Assembly (NCBI RefSeq): GCF_037892545.1
Contig: NZ_JBBKBG010000012.1
Span: forward strand, 1 to 64,000
Origin: Pseudogracilibacillus sp037892545
GTDB lineage: Bacteria; Bacillota; Bacilli; Bacillales; Amphibacillaceae
Direction: 5' to 3'
Length of the DNA stretch: 64,000 nucleotides
Positions 16,190-23,684 of this stretch are shown one piece after another. A model generated the notes under the pieces. That model was not told the DNA's origin and made no database searches. It saw nothing but the letters and a program-made list of their open reading frames with translations. Made by a program: the position numbers and the translations under genes. The stretch's first letter is position 1, and each line of letters begins with the position of its first letter.

Positions 16190-18760
16190 TTAAGCAACAT
16201 CATTTTCTTGTCTTGTTTCATATTTACGTTTGAACATCACGACGAAGTAAGAAATAGTTAATCCGACAAATAATGCAGTAAAGCCTAATAAAATACCTGC
16301 ATTTTGCCACATAACAGAGTATTCTCCACTTGAAATAACTGCTTTGAATCCTGCTACGGAATATGTCATAGGTAGTAATAAGTTAATTGGCTGTAACACT
16401 TTTGGAATTAATTCTAATGGGAATGTTCCTGCACTTGTTGTTAATTGTAAAATTAAAATGATGATCGCAATGAAACGACCAGGGTCTTCTAAACAAGTAA
16501 CAAGGAATTGAATTAAGGTAATAAATGTTAAGCTCGTAATAATCGAGAATAATAAGAATAACGGTACACTTTGTACTTCTAATTTTAAACCGATTAATAA
16601 TATACCACATGCAATTAATGCTTGTAATACACCTACTGCAACTAATACAGAGGTTTTAGTAATGAACCAATGTAAACCATTTTTCGGTGTAGATGCTGGT
16701 TCACGTAATGGATATACGATAGATAATAATAATGCTCCAACAAATAACCCTAATGATAAGAAGTAAGGAGCAAATCCAGTTCCATAATTTGGTACTTCAT
16801 TGATTTTATTATTTTTTACATCTACAGGAGTAGCCATCATATTATATGTTTTTTCATTTGTGTCAATGTCATTTGCTTCCTTAGCTGCATCGTTCATTTC
16901 ATCTTTAAATTCGGTCGTTCCATCTACAAGTTCATCCATACCATCTACAAGTTCATCTGAACCTTCTGCAAGTTGTTCTGTACCATCAGCTAATTGGAAA
17001 GAACCATCTTCTAATTGACGTAATCCACCAAGTAATGTATTCGTACCATCTACTAAATCAGAGACACCATTATTGGCTTCACCGAATTTGCTTGAGAATT
17101 CACCCATGTTTTTTACGTATTCATTTTGTCCTGCAGCAAGTTGATTGGATCCAGCTTGTAACTCAGCAGCACCTTCGGATAGTGCTCCGACTCCTTCTGC
17201 TAATGCCTTTTGGCCGTCGTTAATTGCTTTTACGCCGCCTTTAAGTTCATTAAATGCAGGATCGACAGCTGTTTTTAGTTCTGTTTCTAAATTTTTGGTC
17301 GCACCTGTTAAGCCTTTGTTTACTTCCGTAGAATATTGTGCAAAACCATCTTCAATACCGGCAATTAACTCATCAATGACATCTAATTCTGCCATTTTAT
17401 GATCAATTTTCGGTTTAATTTTTCCCGAAATTTCTTCCTGGGAAGGCATTTTTTGTTGGATACTAGCATTTACTTGTTCATCAATGCTGTTTACGACTTC
17501 TTCTTGTGAAGGAGATTGTTCTGCCACGCCTGCCATGACACCTTGAACAAGTTCTTCAGGAACTCCTTGTTCTAATAAGGCTTTTGCAATCGCCTCTGCT
17601 TGGGCTGTTTGAGCATTGATCATCTCGTTAGCAATCATTTGAGAGACTTCTTTCGTCTCAATACTTCCACCAAGTTCTGTTAATACCCCTTCAGCGATTG
17701 TGTCACTAATTGCTTGTGAGTCGATGGAACCTACTCCATCTTTTATTCCAGATGTAATGCCATTTTCAAGTTCTTTTAATCCATCATTCATTGCTTTTGT
17801 ACTAGCATTTAATTTGGTGTTAATTTCTTTTGCTATTTCTTTCGGTAATTCTTTTTGCATTTTGTTTACGCCAGCGTGCAGTTCATCTGTTCCGTTAATT
17901 AAGGAAGGGATGTTTGCATCTAATTGGCCAATTCCATCTTTAGCGGCTTTAACTCCAGCGGCAAGATCTGCAGTTCCTTGTTCTACTTCTTTGGAGGCAT
18001 TAAATAAAGCATTGGAACCTTCCCCTAATTGGTTCATTCCATCTTTTAATGTGTTCGTACCATCTGCTAATTCTTTTCCACCGTCTGCTGCGGTTTCCAT
18101 ACCATCTGTAAATTCGATTGTTTTTTCCGCTAGCACATGTAAATTATCCATTATTTTCGTAGAACCATCTTGTAACTTTTCGGAACCTTCATGTAAATCT
18201 TCTGTTGCATCACTTGCATCATCTAAACCTTCTGCAACTTCATCGATTTTTTCGAAGATTGTTTCCGCATATGTTTCTGTAACCTTTTCTTGTAAAGCTT
18301 CTTTTATTTGTAACATAGCTGTTTCCCCAATTTGGGAAGCAAGGAAGTTATAACTTTCATTTGGAATATAGCGTATATCTAATTTTTTTGGTTCATCGTC
18401 CATTAATGTTGTAGCACTTTCAGAAAAGTCTGTTGGGATTTCAATTACAATATAATAATCTTCATCGTTTAACCCGCGATGTGCTTCTGCCTTATCGACA
18501 ACATGGAAATTAAATGTCCCATCATCTTCTAAATTTTCGACGAGTTCCTTACCAAGTTCCAAAGTTTCCCCATCTTCTACCGCACCTTCATCTTCATTGA
18601 CGACGGCGATGGGTAAATCATCTAAATGATCATATGGGTCCCAAAACGCCCATAAAAACATACCAGCATATAATATTGGTACAGTAATTACTGCAACTAC
18701 CGCAATAAGTAGTTTATGTTCCTTAAAAAGTTGTGCAAATTCATTCATAATTCCTTTCAC
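16190..18760 (-). CDS. yhgE: YhgE/Pip domain membrane protein
   Basis: 856-aa protein of the YhgE/Pip family. An N-terminal transmembrane helix (about residues 15-35) contains the family motif GMFLWAFWDPY. A very long extracellular helical region follows, with repeated short heptad-like units (for example LADGTEQLAEGSDEL). Five or so C-terminal transmembrane helices are of the ABC-2 permease type. Relatives include the Lactococcus phage infection protein. The GTG at 18760 is preferred: AGGAGG lies 8 bp upstream, while the GTG at 18766 is too close. It follows a tetR gene, and a matching operator lies between the two. Confidence 0.85.
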   Translation of the reverse strand: MKGIMNEFAQLFKEHKLLIAVVAVITVPILYAGMFLWAFWDPYDHLDDLPIAVVNEDEGAVEDGETLELGKELVENLEDDGTFNFHVVDKAEAHRGLNDEDYYIVIEIPTDFSESATTLMDDEPKKLDIRYIPNESYNFLASQIGETAMLQIKEALQEKVTETYAETIFEKIDEVAEGLDDASDATEDLHEGSEKLQDGSTKIMDNLHVLAEKTIEFTDGMETAADGGKELADGTNTLKDGMNQLGEGSNALFNASKEVEQGTADLAAGVKAAKDGIGQLDANIPSLINGTDELHAGVNKMQKELPKEIAKEINTKLNASTKAMNDGLKELENGITSGIKDGVGSIDSQAISDTIAEGVLTELGGSIETKEVSQMIANEMINAQTAQAEAIAKALLEQGVPEELVQGVMAGVAEQSPSQEEVVNSIDEQVNASIQQKMPSQEEISGKIKPKIDHKMAELDVIDELIAGIEDGFAQYSTEVNKGLTGATKNLETELKTAVDPAFNELKGGVKAINDGQKALAEGVGALSEGAAELQAGSNQLAAGQNEYVKNMGEFSSKFGEANNGVSDLVDGTNTLLGGLRQLEDGSFQLADGTEQLAEGSDELVDGMDELVDGTTEFKDEMNDAAKEANDIDTNEKTYNMMATPVDVKNNKINEVPNYGTGFAPYFLSLGLFVGALLLSIVYPLREPASTPKNGLHWFITKTSVLVAVGVLQALIACGILLIGLKLEVQSVPLFLLFSIITSLTFITLIQFLVTCLEDPGRFIAIIILILQLTTSAGTFPLELIPKVLQPINLLLPMTYSVAGFKAVISSGEYSVMWQNAGILLGFTALFVGLTISYFVVMFKRKYETRQENDVA

Positions 18761-18833
18761 ACACAAACCCTCCTAATAAATAGTGATAAATAACTGGACG
18801 AACCATCTGGCCATTTCGGAGTAAAAAAACGAA

Positions 18834-18856
18834 TGACTAAAACGACCATATAGTCA
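18834..18856. promoter_or_regulatory. candidate TetR operator upstream of yhgE
   Basis: A 23-bp dyad of the form TGACTA-N11-TAGTCA. It matches the site at 19486-19508 at 16 of 23 positions, with both TGAC/GTCA ends conserved. Its position between tetR and yhgE, and the second copy in front of tetR, suggest that the TetR protein controls both genes. Confidence 0.6.
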
Positions 18857-18886
18857 ATTGTTGGCAAAATGATGGATCATCTCATC

Positions 18887-19456
18887 TTATGCAAGAGATA
18901 ATCCTTTAAAGATATATAGATCAAATAAATTCGCTATTTCTTCTTCATTGAGTGGTTCTCGTTGTTTTTCCCAATCAAAAATTAATGCAACATATAGCTT
19001 TACTAAGATGAATGCAGTGATTTCTGGATCGCATTCTTTGATTGCACCATTTTCAATTGCTCGAACAATTTTTTCTTGAATAAAACAAAGAATAGACTGT
19101 TCGACTTTGCGCATCATTTCTTGCACGACTGGTGTTCCAATATCTCTTTCTTCTTGAAAAAGTTTAATCGTTAATTGGTGTTCCATACGGTATTCCAACA
19201 TTTTATAGATAGCATGATGCACATTTTCTTGGAATGGTTTATTCGATTTAATGACTAAAGAAGCTTCATGCTCCATATCCGAAATTAATGTTGTGATGAT
19301 TTGATCGAATAATTCTTCTTTGTTTTTAAAGAAATTATAAATAGTCCCTTTACCGACATTTGCTAATTTAGCAACTTGATCCATCGTTGTCGCTTTATAC
19401 CCATATAAAGAGAACGATTTTGTAGCAGCCTCTAGAATTTGTGTTCGGCGATCGAT
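18887..19456 (-). CDS. TetR/AcrR family regulator, probably starting at ATC
   Basis: About 189 aa. The DNA-binding domain reads RRTQILEAATKSFSLYGYKA followed by MDQVAKLANVGKGTIYNFFKNKEELF, a typical TetR helix-turn-helix. The first ATG (19384) lies inside the domain and would delete its first helix. The frame is open upstream only to a TAG. Between that stop and the domain there is no ATG, GTG or TTG. An ATC at 19456 lies 9 bp after AAAAAGGAG and gives a normal N-terminus. The C-terminal ligand domain is ordinary. It probably represses itself and yhgE. Confidence 0.8.
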   Translation of the reverse strand: MDRRTQILEAATKSFSLYGYKATTMDQVAKLANVGKGTIYNFFKNKEELFDQIITTLISDMEHEASLVIKSNKPFQENVHHAIYKMLEYRMEHQLTIKLFQEERDIGTPVVQEMMRKVEQSILCFIQEKIVRAIENGAIKECDPEITAFILVKLYVALIFDWEKQREPLNEEEIANLFDLYIFKGLSLA

Positions 19457-19485
19457 TGCTCTCTACTCCTTTTTATATATGTAAT

Positions 19486-19508
19486 TGACCAAATGAACAA
19501 ATTAGTCA
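19486..19508. promoter_or_regulatory. candidate TetR operator upstream of tetR
   Basis: A 23-bp site with ends TGACCA and TTAGTCA, sharing 16 of 23 positions with 18834-18856. It lies just downstream of the predicted start site of the tetR promoter, a repressing position. Confidence 0.6.
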
Positions 19509-19523
19509 TTTGTGACATAGAGT

Positions 19524-19552
19524 AATATAACATAAGAAAAACTGAAATGCAA
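19524..19552 (-). promoter_or_regulatory. sigma-A promoter of tetR-yhgE
   Basis: On the minus strand, TTGCAT (19552-19547), a 17-bp spacer and TATATT (19529-19524). The predicted start near 19517 puts the 19486-19508 operator and the AAAAAGGAG ribosome site inside the transcript region. Confidence 0.6.
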
Positions 19553-19593
19553 TACATGAAAGAAAATAATATTAGTTAGAAAATTAGAAATAA

Positions 19594-19623
19594 TTGATAA
19601 TTAATTGTTGGAAGCGTTATAAT
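19594..19623 (+). promoter_or_regulatory. sigma-A promoter of metA
   Basis: TTGATA (19594-19599), 18-bp spacer, TATAAT (19618-19623). Transcription would begin near 19630, so the ATG at 19622, inside the -10 box, cannot be the start codon. The leader is too short for an S-box riboswitch. Confidence 0.75.
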
Positions 19624-19651
19624 GTTTTTTAATAGGAAGGGAGAGATTGCA

Positions 19652-20566
19652 GTGCCAATAAATATACCTGAGGGCTTACCGGCACGAAAGAGATTAAAAC
19701 AAGAGAAAATTTTCGTGATGGATGAGGATCGTGCACGTACACAAGATATTCGACCATTAAATATCGTTATTTTAAATTTAATGCCAGAAAAAGAGAAAAC
19801 AGAATTACAATTATTACGTTTATTAGGAAACACACCGTTACAAGTGAATATTACATTTTTACATACAGCAACACATATTTCGAAAAATGTAAGCAAATCT
19901 CATTTAGATACCTTTTATTCCACATTTACAGATATAAAGGATAAACGATTTGATGGGATGATTATTACAGGTGCACCAATTGAACATTTACAATTTGAAG
20001 ATGTGAATTATTGGGAAGAATTAGTCGATATTATGGAATGGACAAAAACAAATGTCGTATCGGTATTTCATATATGTTGGGGAGCTCAAGCGGCTCTTTA
20101 TCATCATTACGGCATTGATAAGTATGAACTACCAAAAAAATGTTCAGGTATTTTTCAACATAAAGTATTGGATCCAACTGTAAAATTAGTTCAAGGGTTT
20201 GAAGATGTATTTAATGCACCACATTCTCGATATACAGCAAATGCTATAGAACAAATAGAAAAGCATCCAGATTTACAAATTTTGGCCGTGTCAGAGGATG
20301 CAGGGTTATTTTTAATTAAATCAAAAGATAGTAAACATATAATGGTGACAGGACATTTAGAATACGATGCAACTACCTTACGTGATGAATATGAGCGAGA
20401 TGTTGCAAAAGGCTTGGCTGTCGATATGCCTGAAAATTACTTCCCGAATAATGATTCTGCTAGGGAACCATTAAATACGTGGCGTGCACATACACATTTA
20501 CTTTTTTCTAACTGGTTAAACTATTATGTGTACCAAGAAACACCTTTTACATGGGTACACGAATAA
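19652..20566 (+). CDS. metA: homoserine O-acetyltransferase MetA
   Basis: 304-aa MetA-type homoserine acyltransferase, the first committed step of methionine synthesis. The catalytic Cys142 is in HICWGAQ. Residue 111, in TGAPIE, is Glu. In characterised members Glu111 favours acetyl-CoA and Gly111 succinyl-CoA, so acetylation is expected. The GTG start at 19652 has GGAAGGGAG upstream and fits both the family N-terminus (PINIPEGLPA) and the promoter position. It may be monocistronic. A weak hairpin with a T run follows at about 20567-20600. Confidence 0.93.
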   Translation: MPINIPEGLPARKRLKQEKIFVMDEDRARTQDIRPLNIVILNLMPEKEKTELQLLRLLGNTPLQVNITFLHTATHISKNVSKSHLDTFYSTFTDIKDKRFDGMIITGAPIEHLQFEDVNYWEELVDIMEWTKTNVVSVFHICWGAQAALYHHYGIDKYELPKKCSGIFQHKVLDPTVKLVQGFEDVFNAPHSRYTANAIEQIEKHPDLQILAVSEDAGLFLIKSKDSKHIMVTGHLEYDATTLRDEYERDVAKGLAVDMPENYFPNNDSAREPLNTWRAHTHLLFSNWLNYYVYQETPFTWVHE

Positions 20567-20641
20567 AAAGTTTGTTTTTACGGTTTTAACTTTTTTATAT
20601 AGGGTAAATATATAATATAAAGAGGAAAGGTTGATGGAAAA

Positions 20642-21073
20642 ATGAGTATGGAAAAATTAATTGAAGGTTTAAATTTAGACTTATCCCATGAATATGGAGC
20701 GGCGATTCAGTATACGTATAGTGCATCTGTTGTATCTGGATTATATCGTTCTGCATTAAAGCCATTTTTTGAAGATGAAATTTCAGATGAATTAGGACAT
20801 GCTTTGTATCTATCAGAAAAAATTAAATCATTAGGTGGAACACCGACAACAAAAGCTGCAGAAGTACCACAACCAACAGAGGTAAAAGATTTATTAGAAG
20901 CAGTTTTACAATCTGAATCAGACACTGTCGAGCGTTATGAAAAGCGTAAAAAACAAGCGGAAGAATTAGGTTTAACAGAATTAGTTGTGCAGTTGGAAGA
21001 TATGATTGCGGATGAAACTCGTCATAAGGAAGAAGTGGAACGTTTACTATTGGACCCACGCTTTAGCGAGTAA
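20642..21073 (+). CDS. ferritin-like domain protein
   Basis: 143-aa four-helix protein of the ferritin-like superfamily. Metal-ligand type residues appear in HEYGAAIQY (near residue 16), EDEISDELGHA (near 45) and ADETRHKEE (near 126), giving the two E-x-x-H style pairs. It is similar in size to bacterioferritin/Dps-like proteins of Firmicutes. The likely role is iron or redox handling. Whether it forms a cage is not clear from sequence. AGAGGAAAGG precedes the start, and a terminator follows at 21107. Confidence 0.75.
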   Translation: MSMEKLIEGLNLDLSHEYGAAIQYTYSASVVSGLYRSALKPFFEDEISDELGHALYLSEKIKSLGGTPTTKAAEVPQPTEVKDLLEAVLQSESDTVERYEKRKKQAEELGLTELVVQLEDMIADETRHKEEVERLLLDPRFSE

Positions 21074-21106
21074 TTCGTATAAAAAGTTTTTATATAAATT
21101 AAGAAA

Positions 21107-21150
21107 GCGGTAATGTTTAGAAAGCATGTATAAACATTACCGTTTTTCTT
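21107..21150 (+). terminator. terminator after the ferritin-like gene
   Basis: CGGTAATGTTT (21108-21118) pairs with AAACATTACCG (21132-21142), followed by a T run. Confidence 0.8.
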
Positions 21151-21197
21151 GTGCGGCATAAAAGGAAAGCCGTATTTTAATAAGGAATACGAAATAG

Positions 21198-21235
21198 TTG
21201 ACGAAGGTTGATACCTCTAATATAATTAATATGAA
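21198..21235 (+). promoter_or_regulatory. marR promoter with overlapping candidate operator
   Basis: TTGACG (21198-21203), 17-bp spacer and TATAAT (21221-21226). A 24-bp motif at 21212-21235 covers the -10 region and recurs at 21719-21742 in front of wrbA with 20 of 24 positions the same. TACCTC (21212) and GAGGTA further downstream form an additional dyad. Autorepression by the MarR protein is likely. Confidence 0.7.
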
Positions 21236-21264
21236 TTCGAGGTAATTAATAGGGAGTGATAAAA

Positions 21265-21702
21265 ATGAAAGAATCGAAGGAACTTTCTTTAAAGCTGTTT
21301 GTCGTATTAAGTCGAGCAATAGAAGCAGTGGAGAAAGCCGTAGCAAAAGATACGAAGCGATACCACTTAAATTTAACTGAATTTGGTGTATTAGAGTTTT
21401 TATTCCATAAAGGGGAACAACCTATCCAAATTATTGGTAAAAAGGTATTACTTGCAAGTAGTAGTATTACGTATGTCGTTGATAAATTAGAAGAGAAAGA
21501 ATTGATTGAAAGGGTTGCCTGTCCGAAAGATCGTCGTGTCACATATGCTCGTCTAACAGATAAAGGAAGAACTTTAATGGAAGAAATTTTTCCTTTACAT
21601 GAGGAAGCGATGGCACATATTTTTTCTGATTTATCCAATGATGAAAAAGCGGAAGCGATTCGTTTATTAAAGAAAATTGGATTGTTTGCAGAGACAATCT
21701 AA
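21265..21702 (+). CDS. MarR family transcriptional regulator
   Basis: 145-aa winged-helix regulator. The DNA-binding core is IIGKKVLLASSSITYVVDKLEEKELIERV followed by the wing CPKDRRVTYARLTDKG. B. subtilis relatives such as MhqR respond to quinones and control quinone reductases, which fits the downstream WrbA and flavin-reductase genes. One cysteine, in VACPKDRR near the wing, could be redox active. The start at 21265 follows AGGGAGTG; a GTG at 21256 lies inside that site. Confidence 0.88.
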   Translation: MKESKELSLKLFVVLSRAIEAVEKAVAKDTKRYHLNLTEFGVLEFLFHKGEQPIQIIGKKVLLASSSITYVVDKLEEKELIERVACPKDRRVTYARLTDKGRTLMEEIFPLHEEAMAHIFSDLSNDEKAEAIRLLKKIGLFAETI

Positions 21703-21718
21703 GTTTTCCTCGCCTACT

Positions 21719-21742
21719 TATCTCTAATTCGATTAATATGAA
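21719..21742. promoter_or_regulatory. second copy of the MarR-linked motif, upstream of wrbA
   Basis: TATCTCTAATTC at 21719-21730 plus ATTAATATGAA at 21732-21742. It differs from 21212-21235 at only four of 24 positions. It lies in the 68-bp gap between marR and wrbA and is a likely second operator. Confidence 0.6.
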
Positions 21743-21770
21743 ACAATGATAAAGGGAGATTGAATGATTT

Positions 21771-22370
21771 ATGTCACAAACAAAATTAACAATCGTTTAT
21801 TATAGCCAAACTGGTACAAACTATCAAATGGCCAAATGGGCAGAAGAAGGGGCGAAAGAGTTTGGTGCGGACGTTCGTGTCGTGAAAGTGCCAGAATTAG
21901 CGCCTCAAACAGTAATTGATGGAAAGCCTGAATGGAAGGCACATGTAGAAGCTACGAAGGACGTACCAGAAGTGACTTCAGATGATATAGTGTGGGCAGA
22001 TGCTATCATCTTTAGTACTCCGACACGTTTTGGAGCGATGGCAGCACAAATGAAACAATTTTTAGATACTCAAGGTGGCTTATGGGCAACTGGAAAAACA
22101 GTTAATAAAGTGGTTAGTGCAATGGCTTCAGCTGGAAACGCACATGGTGGTCAAGAAGCGACGATTTTATCGTTATACACTTCCATGTTCCACTGGGGAG
22201 CAATTGTTGCAGCACCAGGATATGCTGATCCATCAATGTTTACTTCAGGTGGAAACCCATATGGGGTAAGTGTAACGGTTGATGGAGAAGGTAATATGGT
22301 GGAAGACGTGGAAGCGGCAGTGAAGTATCAAGCGAAACGTACAGTAGAAATTGCATCAAAATTACAATAA
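21771..22370 (+). CDS. wrbA: NAD(P)H:quinone oxidoreductase, WrbA type
   Basis: 199-aa flavodoxin-fold protein. FMN-binding loop SQTGTNYQMAKWA is at residues 12-24. The family motif TPTRFGAMAAQMKQFLDTQGGLW and the loop SAGNAHGGQEATILSLY follow. WrbA enzymes reduce quinones by two electrons, avoiding semiquinone radicals. It sits behind a MarR regulator and shares its promoter motif, so induction by quinone-like electrophiles is likely. It is followed by its own terminator. Confidence 0.9.
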   Translation: MSQTKLTIVYYSQTGTNYQMAKWAEEGAKEFGADVRVVKVPELAPQTVIDGKPEWKAHVEATKDVPEVTSDDIVWADAIIFSTPTRFGAMAAQMKQFLDTQGGLWATGKTVNKVVSAMASAGNAHGGQEATILSLYTSMFHWGAIVAAPGYADPSMFTSGGNPYGVSVTVDGEGNMVEDVEAAVKYQAKRTVEIASKLQ

Positions 22371-22378
22371 TGATTTGG

Positions 22379-22428
22379 TTGAAGTATAGACGTATCCTGT
22401 AGGTCGTCTTTACTTCAGCCTTTTTTTA
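22379..22428 (+). terminator. terminator after wrbA
   Basis: TTGAAGTATAGACG near 22379 pairs with CGTCTTTACTTCAG near 22405, followed by seven T residues. Confidence 0.75.
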
Positions 22429-22442
22429 TCGGAGGGTGAGCA

Positions 22443-23054
22443 ATGATTTCGATTGATCCAAAAGACCGAACTGAAAGAGAAAATTATAAATTGCTTATTG
22501 GGAGTGTCACACCGAGGCCGATTGCATTTGTAACGACAGAAAACTGTCATACAAATGAAGTGAATGGTGCTCCATTTAGTTTTTTTAATATCGTTTCATC
22601 CGCACCACCGATGATTTCCGTGGCCGTACAGCGTAAAAATGGGGAAATGAAAGACACTGCATATCATATTCAAGCGGAAAAGGAATTTGTTGTCCATGTC
22701 GTTGATGAAGACAATGTGGAAAAGGTAAATAAAACAGCCGCGAATTTACCACGACAAGAAAGTGAAATTACACATGAAGGATTTCAATTAATTAATAGTG
22801 ATCTCATTCAAACACGTGGTATCAAAGAGGCAAAAATTCGTTTTGAATGTATATTATTTGATCTATTAACTTTTGAAAATGAAGGGAAACCGGCAACAGA
22901 TCTCATTATTGGAGAAGTTGTTCGTTTCCATGTTGATGAGTCGATTTATCATGATGGAAAGATTATGTACGAACCATTACGTGCGGTAAGTAGGCTTGCA
23001 GGCAATGATTATGCCACCATTGGTGATATTATGACGATTGAAAGGCCTGATTAA
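22443..23054 (+). CDS. flavin reductase-like FMN-binding protein
   Basis: 203-aa split-barrel flavoprotein of the flavin-reductase domain family. The family run VTPRPIAFVTT is at residues 22-32, followed by GAPFSFFNIVSSAPPMISVAV and a DTAYHI motif. Such proteins bind FMN and reduce flavins, or act as small flavoprotein oxidoreductases. The specific substrate is unknown. Its position after wrbA suggests a shared redox-stress role, although a terminator separates them. Confidence 0.8.
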   Translation: MISIDPKDRTERENYKLLIGSVTPRPIAFVTTENCHTNEVNGAPFSFFNIVSSAPPMISVAVQRKNGEMKDTAYHIQAEKEFVVHVVDEDNVEKVNKTAANLPRQESEITHEGFQLINSDLIQTRGIKEAKIRFECILFDLLTFENEGKPATDLIIGEVVRFHVDESIYHDGKIMYEPLRAVSRLAGNDYATIGDIMTIERPD

Positions 23055-23059
23055 AAGTA

Positions 23060-23101
23060 TGGACATGCGTCCTATAAAGTACGCATGTCCAAACCTTTTT
23101 A
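23060..23101 (+). terminator. terminator after the flavin reductase gene
   Basis: TGGACATGCGT (23060-23070) pairs with ACGCATGTCCA (23081-23091), followed by a T-rich tail. Confidence 0.8.
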
Positions 23102-23188
23102 TGCATTGAAAACCACTGGCTCTGCCGGGGTTTGCGGATAGATTTTAGCATAATATGAACAATGCTTCCTATCATGATAAAGTTCGAG

Positions 23189-23640
23189 GTTGCAAGAATA
23201 CGCCCCGAAGTTGCAAGAATACGACTCGAAGTTGCAAGAATATGCCCTGAGGTTGCAAGAATACGCCCCGAAGTTGCAAGAATATGCCCTAAGTTGCAAG
23301 AATATGCCCTGAGGTTGCAAGAATACGCCCCGAAGTTGCAAGAATATGCCCTGAGGTTGCAAGAATACGCCCCAAAGTTGCAAGAATACGCCCCGAAGTT
23401 GCAAGAATACGCCCCAAAGTTGCAAGAATACGACTCGAAGTTGCAAGAATACGCCTCGAAGTTGCAAGAATACGCCCCAAAGTTGCAAGAATATGCCCCA
23501 AAGTTGCAAGAATACGCCTCGAAGTTGCAAGAATATGCCCCGAAGTTGCAAGAATATGCCCCAAAGTTGCAAGAATACGCCTCGAAGTTGCAAGAATACG
23601 ACTCGAAGTTGCAAGAATACGCCCCAAAGTTGCAAGAATA
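23189..23640. repeat. 21-bp tandem array, 22 copies
   Basis: Twenty-two copies of the core GTTGCAAGAATA, spaced 21 bp apart except one 20-bp unit near 23280. The variable part of each unit follows YGCCYCRAA. The array lies between convergent genes, the flavin reductase (+) and the MFS gene (-). Because the period is a multiple of three and stops are absent, several frames on both strands are open. The single 20-bp unit shifts the frame, and no start with a ribosome site is convincing. I treat it as non-coding satellite DNA. Confidence 0.9.
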
Positions 23641-23684
23641 AAACTCTAACTTTGTGGGATCACTACCACACAGATGGTTTTGAT

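Noticed and set aside
17700..18353. 217-codon frame opposite yhgE
   Set aside because: It mirrors the repetitive helical region of YhgE on the other strand and has no translation signals.
23189..23640. CRISPR array
   Set aside because: Units are contiguous 21-bp repeats without unique spacers, and no cas genes are nearby. The same holds for the 51-bp array.
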